Source of the DNA: an uncultured Lachnospiraceae bacterium
GTDB taxonomy: Bacteria > Bacillota > Clostridia > Lachnospirales > Lachnospiraceae
DNA: 64,000 nucleotides
Reading direction: 5' to 3'
NCBI GenBank assembly: GCA_910585825.1
Contig: CAJUEY010000001.1
Span: 102,964-166,963, forward strand
The notes beneath the pieces are model-generated. The model saw only the letters and a program-made list of their open reading frames with translations. It had not been told where the DNA came from and did no database searches. Made by a program: the position numbers and the translations under genes. Below are positions 25,801 through 34,082 of the stretch, piece by piece; the first letter of the stretch is position 1, and the number at the start of each line of letters is the position of its first letter.

Positions 25801-27860
25801 GTATGAGAGAAGCAAATAACAGCCTGAGCGGATATTCTACGACTCCGAACTGGGAGGCAAATGTAGCCAATGCAGAGTTTGTCATAACAGAGGCGGGAAC
25901 AGGTGATGATGGCCTTAAGCTTTATCATATATTCAGTGAGCTGGAAGGAAATTATCTGGTTAATACGAATGCCGGCTCTTATTTTGACACAACACCTGCT
26001 ACACAGACATTAACCTTGACAGACGAGAATGCTGATCCGGAGAATGCAAGCTTTGAAATCCGCCGTCGCGCTACGGTTGGTAATAACAGATATGTGTATT
26101 TCTTCTACCAAAGAATGGCATTTGATGCTGTAAGTGAAAAAGGCAATTATGGAAGCAGTGGAGATTTTGGATTTGAATTCCTGAAGAAGAGAACCGACGG
26201 TATTGAAGATATGTCAGATCCGATTCCGGGCTATCAGCGTGTAAACAAAATTGAATCAGGTGAAAGCTATTTAATCACAGAGTATTACAAAGAGACCACA
26301 GGTGAGGAGAGAGACGTTATCATCGTGCTTTATCCGAGAAACGGTATTACGAATCAGTCCAAGATGTATACGACAACGGAAGTGCCCGGCGTAAGGCTTA
26401 CAGCTTCGGCAAATGCGGAGACAGGGAATACGGCGGAGATTACGATTGGCGGAACGACATATATTGTAGAAATCGAAGGAACCTGTGATCACAATTATCC
26501 GAAGACAGTGACTTCTGTTGAAGCTACTTGTAAGAAACCGGGAACTACCGGGGACGTTATCTGTTCTAACTGCCGTGAAGTATTGGAGGAAGGCACTCCG
26601 ACGCCTGTAAAGGATCATACGTGGACAGATAACTGGACGACAACAGATCCGGTGATTGACAGAACAAACAAAACCGTAACGGACGGTGCAAGAACCCGTA
26701 CATGCAGCGGCGGCGAGGAAACCGAGACAGAAGTCATCAGCGGAGAAGCGTATCTTCTGAAAACAATCGGTGAAAAGATCGCACAGGCAGAAACGGAAAA
26801 ATCAAAGACAGACGACTATGCAGCGGAAACCATCAAAGCGTTAGAGGATGCGATTGCAGCGGCAACTGATGCTGTGTCAGGTCAGACGCCTGCAGACGTG
26901 GCTGGCAAGATTGATGCGCTGATCGCTTTGGAAAGCGCATTAGATCCGGACAACATGGTGTCACAGGATGATTATGACAGCAGAAAAGATACGCTGGACG
27001 GCCTGCTCACTGAGGCGGGAAATAAAGTAAGTCAGACAGATGTTTACACGGAAGAGTCTCTGGCTGCTTTACAGGCTGTTTTGGATGAGATTGGTGAAAA
27101 TTTAAGCTATACGGAAATGCAGCAAGCGATTGATGATCTGACAGCGGCGCTTGACAGCTTAATAACCCTGGATGAAAAGACATGTGAAGAAATGCTGCCG
27201 TCTCTGAAAGAGGCGCTTGCATCAAAGGAACAAATTGCAGCGGGCGGACAGAAAAATTACACTGACGAATCCTGGAAGAAATTCATCAACGCTTATAATA
27301 CACTGAACGGCAAGACAGATGAAGAATTGATTGCAATGGGATCGGTGGAACTCACAAGACTTCTGAATGATTTAAATACAAAATTGGAAGAAAAAGGAAC
27401 AACGCCGCCTCCTTCTGAAAGCAAAATAAAGGTAAATACAGATTATACGGTAAGCGGTGTGGTTTATACGGTAACAGATGCCGTGAAGAATGAAGTTGTG
27501 TTGAAAAAAGGCGCAAATGCGAAGAAATTTACAGTTCCGGCAACCGTATCTATCAATAGCGTAACCTGTAAAGTCGTTGGAATCGGCGATAGTGCATTCA
27601 GCGGATACAAAAAGCTGAAAAATGTGATTATCGGAGAAAATGTAACTTCAATTGGAGCAAAAGCATTCTTCAAATGTACGAAATTAAGCAAAGTCACGAT
27701 GAATGGAGCGAAAGCGCCGGCGATTAAGAAGGCGGCATTTAAAAAGACGGCCTCTAAAGTGACGGTAAAAGCAAAGAAATTGAATAAGAAACAGAAGAAA
27801 GCTTTCCTGAAAGTCCTGAAAAAGACCGGCAAGATCAGTAAAAAGTCCGTAGTAAAATAG
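22872..27860 (+). CDS. Giant secreted sialidase-like protein, predicted catalytically inactive
   Basis: This 1662-residue paralogue of the preceding sialidase shares signal peptide, propeller and accessory plan. Key residues differ: F-R-I-P is FSSP (Arg84 becomes Ser70), Arg108 becomes Lys108, Glu379 becomes Gly434, Arg463 becomes His533, and Tyr499 aligns with Ser569 with no Tyr nearby. Asp114 and the second Arg (Arg450) remain, as does an Asp box at 125-132. After the propeller come two copies of the unassigned module (about 680-935 and 970-1200), a segment with two CxxC-like pairs (about 1203-1285), three FIVAR-like helical repeats (about 1290-1510), a BspA-like leucine-rich domain and a Lys-rich end. 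A glycan-binding adhesin role is inferred. GGAGGT supports the ATG at 22872. Confidence 0.82.
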   Translation: MKQKVAAKLWKRVLSTGLSLAMAVTLLPPVEVRAVEGESTVLKAGSIDVSSDKLIKNQPFASITGSEKFSSPVLATRKVVKRVGTDNIEVKPTTGITTDLLIAAAEAKYNTTSDGGGQDIIASVSSDGGKTWKYSYPLRFPDSAASGNEEATTVSDPVLIEETKYEDTAGGVYVSGGTVYLLANVYPGGVAPADGFTYPGAGTGYVEIDGAKYLALTDTYEKAAVNPTAESADYKYYVGAFAEDGYAPVNDMSSKTVATIDSKQYYVDKWYNLYSKDGDAYTEVKQEGGQLDAAEGATDELQQNVFYKGSMLHVYNTSYIMCVTSANTADAEEGEVWSAPEILNPQLEQGEDELLSLCSGKGLVTTAGRFAVPVYIKKATEDTTLEEAEETAGMIWKYNDCEHGEAGMPWAHRADVPAFTDAETQTEEPNWMKGGEIVELSRGQLRMFIRHGRGNIYYADAGRSLTSDEPGGESSRVDRASVDMFTFNEPVQTGSSITRDAKVSALEYSKAVNPSSNTASKAILTAMPTGTGHTNGMFVMFGRDADSDVKNPTMSRIQSHVLSNGNFASATMDEMNYGSNIGLVWENGRGTVRFENFYMLDLLANSAGNTADNLYVKGLEYDLELRPNGDAYTRSYNVTGQENMEPSDRDWTAAGNDNFEVSFNAGDATTKEVPALYSIKGGDVTNAKLSDVFNNTPDTAVDIENAEFTFTRPSNTDELKNVYTVYSATAERYLTNYTTANTFFSTTLRNNMRFVYDATRKAFLVSKPVTNGSNPATDGTRYLIFNTYGYTFNSNERSGADTGQYKYGLQLLRKLTSDEAAELGEENVINLGPADSDDYKYTKITSGEGIEDGRKYLIAYEVPANTEDTAFADGGYVILYPRNNFSNYGKLVYGTRTAPVAAAKTLTITPKAATTDPVDLTVNNITYHITVKHETITVPKGGSTFIDNVDLDDVNLGSTSLVTKLEATESRKALFDCMREANNSLSGYSTTPNWEANVANAEFVITEAGTGDDGLKLYHIFSELEGNYLVNTNAGSYFDTTPATQTLTLTDENADPENASFEIRRRATVGNNRYVYFFYQRMAFDAVSEKGNYGSSGDFGFEFLKKRTDGIEDMSDPIPGYQRVNKIESGESYLITEYYKETTGEERDVIIVLYPRNGITNQSKMYTTTEVPGVRLTASANAETGNTAEITIGGTTYIVEIEGTCDHNYPKTVTSVEATCKKPGTTGDVICSNCREVLEEGTPTPVKDHTWTDNWTTTDPVIDRTNKTVTDGARTRTCSGGEETETEVISGEAYLLKTIGEKIAQAETEKSKTDDYAAETIKALEDAIAAATDAVSGQTPADVAGKIDALIALESALDPDNMVSQDDYDSRKDTLDGLLTEAGNKVSQTDVYTEESLAALQAVLDEIGENLSYTEMQQAIDDLTAALDSLITLDEKTCEEMLPSLKEALASKEQIAAGGQKNYTDESWKKFINAYNTLNGKTDEELIAMGSVELTRLLNDLNTKLEEKGTTPPPSESKIKVNTDYTVSGVVYTVTDAVKNEVVLKKGANAKKFTVPATVSINSVTCKVVGIGDSAFSGYKKLKNVIIGENVTSIGAKAFFKCTKLSKVTMNGAKAPAIKKAAFKKTASKVTVKAKKLNKKQKKAFLKVLKKTGKISKKSVVK

Positions 27861-27915
27861 GATTGAACGGATAGCGCCAATATAGCATATAGTGCAATAA
27901 TGCCTGGAAGGCAAC

Positions 27916-27975
27916 GTGAAATGGAGCTGTCGTTTTAACGATTAAAAAATCGTGAAGCGGCAGCTTCATTTTCAC
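27916..27975 (+). terminator. Large hairpin downstream of the second sialidase-like gene
   Basis: GTGAAATGGAGCTG pairs with CGGCAGCTTCATTTTCAC (imperfectly), enclosing AACGATT/AATCGT. It lies 55 bases after the stop codon. A further short hairpin, AAGGCA/TGCCTT with five Ts, follows at 27983-28015. Confidence 0.55.
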
Positions 27976-28034
27976 TGTTTTGAAGGCAAGATCTCTGAAA
28001 TAGACCTGCCTTTTTACATACGTTAATTTTACAC

Positions 28035-28073
28035 CAGCTGCCGGATTCTTTGGAGGTCTGGCAGTTGTTTTTT
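28035..28073 (+). terminator. Rho-independent terminator
   Basis: CAGCTGCCGGA (28035-28045) pairs with TCTGGCAGTTG (28057-28067), with two G-U pairs, followed by six Ts. It probably ends transcription from the sialidase region. Confidence 0.75.
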
Positions 28074-28077
28074 GTAC

Positions 28078-28117
28078 AAAAAGGAGCTGCGCACTAATTG
28101 CTTAGTGCGACAGCCCC
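28078..28117 (-). terminator. Terminator for the minus-strand HD-GYP gene
   Basis: On the minus strand GGGGCTGTCGCACTAA pairs with TTAGTGCGCAGCTCC across a four-base loop and runs into five Ts (28082-28078). It lies 180 bases past the HD-GYP stop. The interval 28118-28296 holds no gene I can assign; a 42-codon minus-strand frame starts directly at the HD-GYP stop. Confidence 0.75.
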
Positions 28118-28296
28118 TTATATATTTATTTTGCTTGTGCAATTGAGAATAAAGCGTCTTGTAAAATTTAGAGAAATTGATATCTCCGTCCTGCTGCTAT
28201 TGTATAGACGGTTTTGGATTTTGCTGGATTTCCATGTCTGCCGTGTATATGGCGATATATCTGCCCAGCCATATGCGTAAGCTGATGCAGAATCAT

Positions 28297-29379
28297 TTAC
28301 AAAAGCGCCTGAATGCGCAGATCCGGCGTTTTGGAAAGATCGATCGTACCGGTGGCAACCCCTACAATGGGCCTGGAAAGAAACTGTTTGTTCAGCATGA
28401 TAATATTTGCCTTTCTTCCGTCTGTAAGCATAACGCGGTTGTTCTGGTAAGTATAGGCAATGCGTTCTAAGAAGGTCAGAATAAACTTTGGATTGTATTT
28501 CTGAAGGCCTTCCAGTTCAAAATCCGCAATGACCTGGAAAGGACACAACGGAGCGCGGTAAGATCTTGCGGCGGTCATCGCGTCATATACGTCTGCAATG
28601 GCAATGATCTGTGAACAATCATCAATGTCATGAAATTTCATGCCGTTGGGATATCCGTGTCCGTCACAGCGTTCGTGATGCATCAGGGCGGCGTTTTTAA
28701 TTCTTGGATCTAACTGCTCAAACGGAAGCAGAAGTTCATATCCGAAAGAAGGGTGCCTGCGGACAAGATCGAATTCCTCGTCAGTGTATCTGCCGGGTTT
28801 ATTTAAAATTTCGGCGGGGATTTTCGTCTTCCCGATATCATGCAGCAATGCGGCGGCTGTCAGGATGGTCAGATTGTCGTCGGATAATTTCAGCCATCGG
28901 CCCAGCATATTTGAAATTAATGCAACGTTTATGGAATGCGCATAAATGCTGTCATCGTTGGTGCGCATATTATGTAGAAAATCAAACAACTCAATGGAAG
29001 AAGTCGTTTTGGCCAGTAAAGGCTCTATAATCCGGCATAAGAGATCCGGCTGAGGTTCCTTCTCCTGAGAAATGACAGAAGAAACGGATTCTTTTAATGC
29101 ATCGGCAGCAGCGGAATGCGCCGCCTTAAAATCCTGAAATTCTTTGGAGGCGGTAATCCGCTGAAAATAAGTCGGCTCCAAAGAATTGTCATTTGTATCC
29201 TCCTGGGGCTCTTCATAATCTTCAATTTCTATGTGGTTGACGTCATAGAATGCAATGCGCGCAATGGATGCATTCGTTAAAGTGATTCCTTCATCGACAA
29301 TCAACAGTCCCTTTTTGGTCATAACAGGTGAAGCAGTTATCATGCCTTCCTGTAATTGTGTAGTTTTCACAGTCTGCAT
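28297..29379 (-). CDS. HD-GYP domain protein, probable cyclic-di-GMP phosphodiesterase
   Basis: HD-GYP proteins hydrolyse cyclic dinucleotides, usually c-di-GMP. The 360-residue protein has an N-terminal region of about 100 residues seen in stand-alone HD-GYP proteins (MQTVKTTQLQEGMITASPV). The HD domain has LLHDIGK (His180-Asp181) and the diagnostic HHERCDGHGYP block at 234-244. No membrane helix or receiver domain is present. The frame is open 31 codons further upstream, but GAGGAG before the ATG at 29379 and the family start support the shorter form. It is transcribed alone, away from metK, and would lower c-di-GMP, affecting motility, adhesion or toxin-like traits. Confidence 0.9.
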   Translation of the reverse strand: MQTVKTTQLQEGMITASPVMTKKGLLIVDEGITLTNASIARIAFYDVNHIEIEDYEEPQEDTNDNSLEPTYFQRITASKEFQDFKAAHSAAADALKESVSSVISQEKEPQPDLLCRIIEPLLAKTTSSIELFDFLHNMRTNDDSIYAHSINVALISNMLGRWLKLSDDNLTILTAAALLHDIGKTKIPAEILNKPGRYTDEEFDLVRRHPSFGYELLLPFEQLDPRIKNAALMHHERCDGHGYPNGMKFHDIDDCSQIIAIADVYDAMTAARSYRAPLCPFQVIADFELEGLQKYNPKFILTFLERIAYTYQNNRVMLTDGRKANIIMLNKQFLSRPIVGVATGTIDLSKTPDLRIQALL

Positions 29380-29443
29380 ATTATACACTCCTCGCTTGCT
29401 TTGTAATAATAAAATGGAATTAAACGGTCTGTAATTTACTATA

Positions 29444-29472
29444 ATTATAAAACGAAACGAAGGGTTCCGCAA
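29444..29472 (-). promoter_or_regulatory. Promoter of the HD-GYP gene
   Basis: On the minus strand TTGCGG (29472-29467) and perfect TATAAT (29449-29444) are 17 bases apart. The leader is about 55 bases. Confidence 0.7.
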
Positions 29473-29532
29473 CGATTTATTTTGGGAATCTGCCGCCTGT
29501 GAAAAATTGGAAGGGAAAATCTGCGAAAAAAC

Positions 29533-29561
29533 TTGACAAATGCAGAAAATGGGCGTAACGT
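29533..29561 (+). promoter_or_regulatory. Promoter of the metK riboswitch transcript
   Basis: Perfect TTGACA (29533-29538) with a weak TAACGT 17 bases downstream (29556-29561). TATTTT directly after it is an alternative -10. The site is about 50 bases before the aptamer. Confidence 0.5.
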
Positions 29562-29610
29562 ATTTTATGCAGAAAAGAAAACGATTTACAATTCAATCAT
29601 ATAGCTTTCC

Positions 29611-29703
29611 CTTATTCAGAGTGATGGAGATACATAGGATCTGTGAAGTCACGGCAACCCCTTACAGGAAGGTGCCAACCTGAGCGAGAATTCGAACAAT
29701 AAG
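29611..29703 (+). ncRNA. SAM-I (S-box) riboswitch aptamer
   Basis: The outer stem CTTATT (29611-29616) and AATAAG (29698-29703) encloses the hallmark blocks AGAGTGATGGAGA, CTGTGAAGTCACGGCAACC and AGGAAGGTGCCAACC. It lies upstream of metK, the SAM synthetase gene. When SAM binds, the downstream terminator is expected to form, so metK is switched off when SAM is plentiful. Confidence 0.9.
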
Positions 29704-29734
29704 AGGATTTGATTTTCGATTGCAAAGAATCCTG

Positions 29735-29762
29735 TCCGCTTATTTTATAAGCGGATTTTTTT
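29735..29762 (+). terminator. Riboswitch expression-platform terminator
   Basis: TCCGCTTAT (29735-29743) and ATAAGCGGA (29747-29755) form a perfect stem with a three-base loop, followed by seven Ts. It is 32 bases after the aptamer and 69 before metK. Confidence 0.9.
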
Positions 29763-29830
29763 AGCTCCTTTTAAGAAAGCAGTGTTGGATTAGGATCGGA
29801 CAGACAAGTTTAGAGAGGAGAACTGAATAA

Positions 29831-31018
29831 ATGGAAAAAAGATTATTTACGTCTGAATCAGTGACAGAAGGGCATCCGGATAAGATCTGTGATGCGATTT
29901 CCGATGCGGTCTTAGACGCCTGCATGGCGCAGGACCCTATGAGCCGTGTAGCCTGTGAGACAGCGTCCTGCACGGGATTTGTGCTGGTCACAGGAGAAAT
30001 TACCACCAAAGCGAATTTGGACATTCCGGCAATTGTAAGAAAGACGATCAATGAGATCGGCTATGACAGTTCCGAAAAAGGATTTGACGGCAATACATGC
30101 GCCGTTTTGACTGCATTGGATAAGCAGTCGCCGGACATTGCAATGGGAGTGGATAAGGCTTTAGAGGCCAAGGAGAATACCATGACCGATGAAGAAATCG
30201 AAGCCATCGGCGCCGGAGACCAGGGTATGATGTTTGGGTACGCAGTCAATGAAACGGAAGAATATATGCCTTACCCGATTGCGTTGGCGCATAAGCTTGC
30301 ACAGCAGCTCACCAAAGTAAGAAAAGACGGTACATTAAGCTATTTAAGGGCAGACGGAAAGTCTCAGGTGTCTGTGGAATATGATGAGAATGGAAGGCCG
30401 TGCCGTCTTGAGGCAGTTGTGATTTCTTCTCAGCATGATGAAAAAGCGACGCAGGAGCAGATTCATGAAGATGTGAAGAAATACGTTTTAGATCCGATTC
30501 TGCCAAAAGAGATGGTAGATGAGAATACGAAGATTTTTATTAACCCGACGGGACGTTTTGTAATCGGCGGGCCCCAGGGTGATGCGGGACTGACCGGACG
30601 GAAGATTATTGTAGATACTTACGGCGGATATGCGCGTCACGGCGGCGGCGCTTTTTCCGGAAAAGACTGTACTAAAGTAGACCGTTCCGCAGCTTATGCA
30701 GCGCGTTATGTGGCGAAGAATATCGTTGCGGCGGGACTTGCGGATAAATGTGAAATTCAGCTTGCATATGCTATCGGCGTTGCGCAGCCGACGTCTGTTA
30801 TGGTAGATACGTTTGGCACTGGCAAAGTATCCGATGAAAAGCTGGTAGGAATCGTCCGCGAGAATTTCGACCTCAGGCCCGCGGGGATCATTAAGATGCT
30901 GGATTTGAGACGGCCGATTTACAGAGATACGGCTGCATATGGTCATTTTGGACGGAACGATCTGGATCTTCCATGGGAAAAACTGGATAAAACAGAAGCA
31001 TTAAAGAAATATCTGTAA
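29831..31018 (+). CDS. metK: S-adenosylmethionine synthetase
   Basis: MetK makes SAM from methionine and ATP. The 395-residue protein has the family blocks TSESVTEGHPDKICDAISDA, GAGDQGMMFGYA, the P-loop-like GGAFSGKD, and the RKIIVDTYGGYARHGGGAFSG region in standard order. AGAGAGGAG lies 11 bases or fewer before the ATG. Expression is controlled by the SAM-I riboswitch and closed by a very strong terminator, so it forms a single-gene unit. Confidence 0.97.
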   Translation: MEKRLFTSESVTEGHPDKICDAISDAVLDACMAQDPMSRVACETASCTGFVLVTGEITTKANLDIPAIVRKTINEIGYDSSEKGFDGNTCAVLTALDKQSPDIAMGVDKALEAKENTMTDEEIEAIGAGDQGMMFGYAVNETEEYMPYPIALAHKLAQQLTKVRKDGTLSYLRADGKSQVSVEYDENGRPCRLEAVVISSQHDEKATQEQIHEDVKKYVLDPILPKEMVDENTKIFINPTGRFVIGGPQGDAGLTGRKIIVDTYGGYARHGGGAFSGKDCTKVDRSAAYAARYVAKNIVAAGLADKCEIQLAYAIGVAQPTSVMVDTFGTGKVSDEKLVGIVRENFDLRPAGIIKMLDLRRPIYRDTAAYGHFGRNDLDLPWEKLDKTEALKKYL

Positions 31019-31087
31019 AACAATTTATGAAAAATTTAGAATATATTTCAGTTTTTTTATAGGATTTGGAAAATTTCATGCTATAAT

Positions 31088-31127
31088 AAGCCATAGGGAC
31101 TTTGTATTAAGTCCCTATGGCTTTTTT
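31088..31127 (+). terminator. Terminator after metK
   Basis: GCCATAGGGACTT (31090-31102) and AAGTCCCTATGGC (31109-31121) form a perfect 13-base stem followed by six Ts. A TATAAT at 31082-31087 directly abuts it but has no good -35. Confidence 0.9.
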
Positions 31128-31160
31128 GCGGAAATGAGTAAATGATGAAAGGAGATTCGT

Positions 31161-32657
31161 ATGAAATTAAAAACAAGACTTACAATTTCCTTTTGTATTA
31201 TAATATTCGTGCCGATTCTGCTGGCTGTTTTTGTAATCTGGGGCTTTCAGAAATTCCAGATTAAAGCGATTGAAACGACTTATGGTATTGAGTCGGGAAC
31301 GTATACGTATCTTACGAATCCGGTACAGCTTTTGAATCAGTATACAAAGCGGAATTATGAAAGATTATTAAAAGAAGCATCCGGGAATCCGGACCGGTTT
31401 TTGGAAAAAGCTTTTTTAGATAAGATAAACAGAGAATTGAAAGGAAAATATTCCTATCTGATTGTTCGTAAAGAGGATATCATTATTTATAAAGGGATGA
31501 ACTCTGATTTAGAGGAGAAGGACCTGCCGGGCTACGGAGAAGGCGCGCAGGAAGAGGAGGATGCAGTATCCGGAGTTTATGTAGATGGAGATGAAGAAAT
31601 TCTGATTAAGCAGATTAACTTCAATTTTACAGACGGAGACCGGGGCAGCGCATTTATCATTACGACTTCTTATGAGGTTTTGCCGGAAGTGCAGAGGCTG
31701 TTTTTCGACGTGTGCATTTCAGTGCTGATGATTTTGATTTTGACGGCGGCTATGCTGATTATATGGATTTATCAGGGAATTATCCGGCCGCTGAAAGAGC
31801 TGAAAACTGCAACCGTGAATATACAGCAGGGCAATCTGGATTTTACAATTGAGAGAGAGGGCAGCGATGAGATCAGCGAGCTTTGCGCAAGTTTTGAGGA
31901 GATGCGCAAGCGGCTGAAAGAATCTTTTGAGCAGCAGATTGCCGGCGAACAGGAGAACCGGGAGCTGATTCGTAATATCGCCCATGATTTAAAAACGCCG
32001 ATTACGGCGGTAAAGGGGTATTCAGAAGGGCTTTTAGACGGTGTGGCGAATACGCCGGAGAAACAGGAGAAATATCTTAGAACCATTAATAGTAAAGCAA
32101 ATGAAATGGATGCGCTGCTCAATGAGCTCACGCTGTATTCCAAAATTGATACGAATAGAATTCCATATAATTTTAACAAGTTAAACGTAGCGGAATATTT
32201 TAACGACTGCATTGAAGAAGTGGGTATGGACTTAGAGACAAAGCAGATCGGACTGGCTTACTTTAACTATGTAGACAACGATGTGATGATCATTGCCGAT
32301 CCGGAGCAGTTGAAACGGGTCATTCACAATATCATCGGAAATTCTGTCAAATATATGGATAAGCAGCAGGGGCTGATCAATATACGGATTAAAGATGTGG
32401 GAGATTTCATTCAGGTGGAACTGGAAGACAATGGACGGGGCATTGCAGCAAAAGATATTCCTTATATATTTGAGCGGTTTTTCCGGGCGGACGCCTCCAG
32501 AAATTCTGCCACCGGAGGCAGCGGAATAGGACTTTCCATTGTAAAAAAGATTATTGAAGATCACGGCGGCAAGATCTGGGCTACCAGCAAAGAATCCGTA
32601 GGAACGGTGATGTATTTCGTAATACGAAAATATCAGGAGGTTATACAGAATGAGTAA
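31161..32657 (+). CDS. Sensor histidine kinase
   Basis: This is a membrane sensor kinase of the OmpR-partner class (498 residues). Two membrane helices (about 8-30 and 180-203) flank an extracellular domain of about 150 residues. HAMP follows (about 205-255), then the H-box RNIAHDLKTP with phospho-acceptor His275, N-box IIGNSVKYM, G1 DNGRGI, F-box FERFFR and G2 GGSGIGLSI. It overlaps the response-regulator gene by eight bases. AAAGGAG precedes the ATG. The stimulus is unknown; no obvious target operon lies next to it. Confidence 0.93.
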   Translation: MKLKTRLTISFCIIIFVPILLAVFVIWGFQKFQIKAIETTYGIESGTYTYLTNPVQLLNQYTKRNYERLLKEASGNPDRFLEKAFLDKINRELKGKYSYLIVRKEDIIIYKGMNSDLEEKDLPGYGEGAQEEEDAVSGVYVDGDEEILIKQINFNFTDGDRGSAFIITTSYEVLPEVQRLFFDVCISVLMILILTAAMLIIWIYQGIIRPLKELKTATVNIQQGNLDFTIEREGSDEISELCASFEEMRKRLKESFEQQIAGEQENRELIRNIAHDLKTPITAVKGYSEGLLDGVANTPEKQEKYLRTINSKANEMDALLNELTLYSKIDTNRIPYNFNKLNVAEYFNDCIEEVGMDLETKQIGLAYFNYVDNDVMIIADPEQLKRVIHNIIGNSVKYMDKQQGLINIRIKDVGDFIQVELEDNGRGIAAKDIPYIFERFFRADASRNSATGGSGIGLSIVKKIIEDHGGKIWATSKESVGTVMYFVIRKYQEVIQNE

Positions 32658-33339
32658 AGTGTTGATTATCGAAGATGAAGTGGCAATTGCGGATTTGGAA
32701 AAAGATTATCTGGAGTTAAGCGGATTTGAAGTGGAGATTGAAAATTCCGGAGATGTCGGGCTTAAGAGGGCATTGCAGGAAGAGTTTGACATGTTCATTT
32801 TGGATTTGATGCTTCCCGGTATAGACGGATTTGAAATTTGCAGGAAAATCCGTGAGACGAAAAATACGCCGATTCTGATGGTGTCTGCCAAGAAGGATGA
32901 TATTGACAAAATCAGAGGACTTGGCCTTGGGGCAGATGATTATATCACAAAACCCTTTTCTCCCAGCGAGCTTGTGGCAAGGGTAAAAGCGCATCTGGCC
33001 CGTTACGAGAGGCTTATCGGCAGCAGCCAGCAGGAAAATGACCTCATAGAAATCCGGGGAATCAAGATTGACAAAACGGCGCGCCGGGTATGGGTGAATG
33101 AAGAAGAAAAGCAGTTTACCACAAAGGAATTTGACCTGCTGACATTTCTTGCGGAAAATCCCAACCGTGTATTTACAAAAGAAGAATTATTTCGGGAGAT
33201 CTGGGATATGGAGTCCATAGGAGATATTGCAACCGTAACCGTTCATATTAAGAAAATCCGTGAAAAAATCGAAATTAATACGGCGAAACCTCAGTATATT
33301 GAAACCATCTGGGGTGTGGGATACCGCTTTAAAGTATAA
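32650..33339 (+). CDS. OmpR/PhoB-family response regulator
   Basis: The 229-residue protein has a receiver domain (1-118) with the acidic pocket IIEDE, phospho-acceptor Asp52 in ILDLMLPG, Ser79 at the usual Ser/Thr position and Lys at ITKPF. The C-terminal winged helix (about 130-228) ends in the TIWGVGYRF signature. It starts inside the end of the kinase gene, so the two are translationally coupled and form one two-component system. The gene order kinase-regulator is the reverse of the commonest order. Confidence 0.94.
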   Translation: MSKVLIIEDEVAIADLEKDYLELSGFEVEIENSGDVGLKRALQEEFDMFILDLMLPGIDGFEICRKIRETKNTPILMVSAKKDDIDKIRGLGLGADDYITKPFSPSELVARVKAHLARYERLIGSSQQENDLIEIRGIKIDKTARRVWVNEEEKQFTTKEFDLLTFLAENPNRVFTKEELFREIWDMESIGDIATVTVHIKKIREKIEINTAKPQYIETIWGVGYRFKV

Positions 33340-33401
33340 AGACTACAGCGATTTACCGGTTGGTTTTACAGTCGCTGAAAGTCATCTTAAGAGGATAAAA
33401 A

Positions 33402-34082
33402 ATGAATCAGATATTGTATGAAGATGAAGATATGATACTTTTTCAAAAACCGGCGGGAATTCCGTCGCAGACTGGCCGGTTAAAGGAAAAGGATGTGGTG
33501 AGCATCTTAAAAAATTACCGGGCCGGGAAAGGAGAAGAACCTTATATTGCTTTGATACACCGGTTAGACCAGCCGGTGGAAGGCATTCTTCTGGCGGCGA
33601 AGACAAAAGAGGCGGCGGCGGAGTTGAGCCGTCAGTCCGCAGGCTGCGAGATGGATAAATATTATCGTGCCATGGTACATAATCGGAGCACGGAACCGCT
33701 GGTACAGGGACAGACGGGGAAATTGACGGATTATCTTTTAAAAAACGGTAAGACAAATTGTTCCTCTGTCGTAAATGAAGGAAGCAAAGGCGCCAAAAAA
33801 GCGGCGCTGCAGTATGAAGTTCTCAGAGCCGGGGAAGAGCTGGCCGATCTTTCCATAAAATTAGAAACCGGAAGGCATCACCAGATCCGGGTGCAAATGG
33901 CAAATGCAGGATTTCCCTTAGTGGGCGATTTCAAATATGGCAGAAAGACTGCGGATAAACCACAGGGGGAGAGAAAATACGCCGCTCTATGTTTTGTAAA
34001 AATTGGATTTTTGCATCCGGCAACGAAGAAACGGATGGAGTTTGAGATAGAACCGGAAAATTCCGCTTTCCAGTTATTGTAG
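33402..34082 (+). CDS. RluA-family pseudouridine synthase
   Basis: RluA-family enzymes isomerise uridine in rRNA or tRNA. The 226-residue protein lacks an S4 domain and consists of the catalytic domain only. It has the motif I block IHRLDQPVEGILLAAKT with the catalytic Asp; the usual T-S-G after HRLD is P-V-E-G. Motif GRHHQIRVQMANAGFPLVGDFKYG is present. The RNA target is not evident. GAGGA precedes the ATG at 33402. A weak CAGCGA/TCGCTG hairpin lies between it and the response-regulator gene. Confidence 0.88.
   Translation: MNQILYEDEDMILFQKPAGIPSQTGRLKEKDVVSILKNYRAGKGEEPYIALIHRLDQPVEGILLAAKTKEAAAELSRQSAGCEMDKYYRAMVHNRSTEPLVQGQTGKLTDYLLKNGKTNCSSVVNEGSKGAKKAALQYEVLRAGEELADLSIKLETGRHHQIRVQMANAGFPLVGDFKYGRKTADKPQGERKYAALCFVKIGFLHPATKKRMEFEIEPENSAFQLL

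Noticed and set aside
29611..29703. Other riboswitch classes (for example SAM-II, T-box or cobalamin)
   Set aside because: The core blocks and the outer CTTATT/AATAAG stem fit SAM-I, and the downstream gene is metK.
31082..31087. TATAAT before the histidine kinase gene as its promoter
   Set aside because: It has no acceptable -35 and abuts the metK terminator hairpin, so a transcript would begin inside the stem. Left uncalled.
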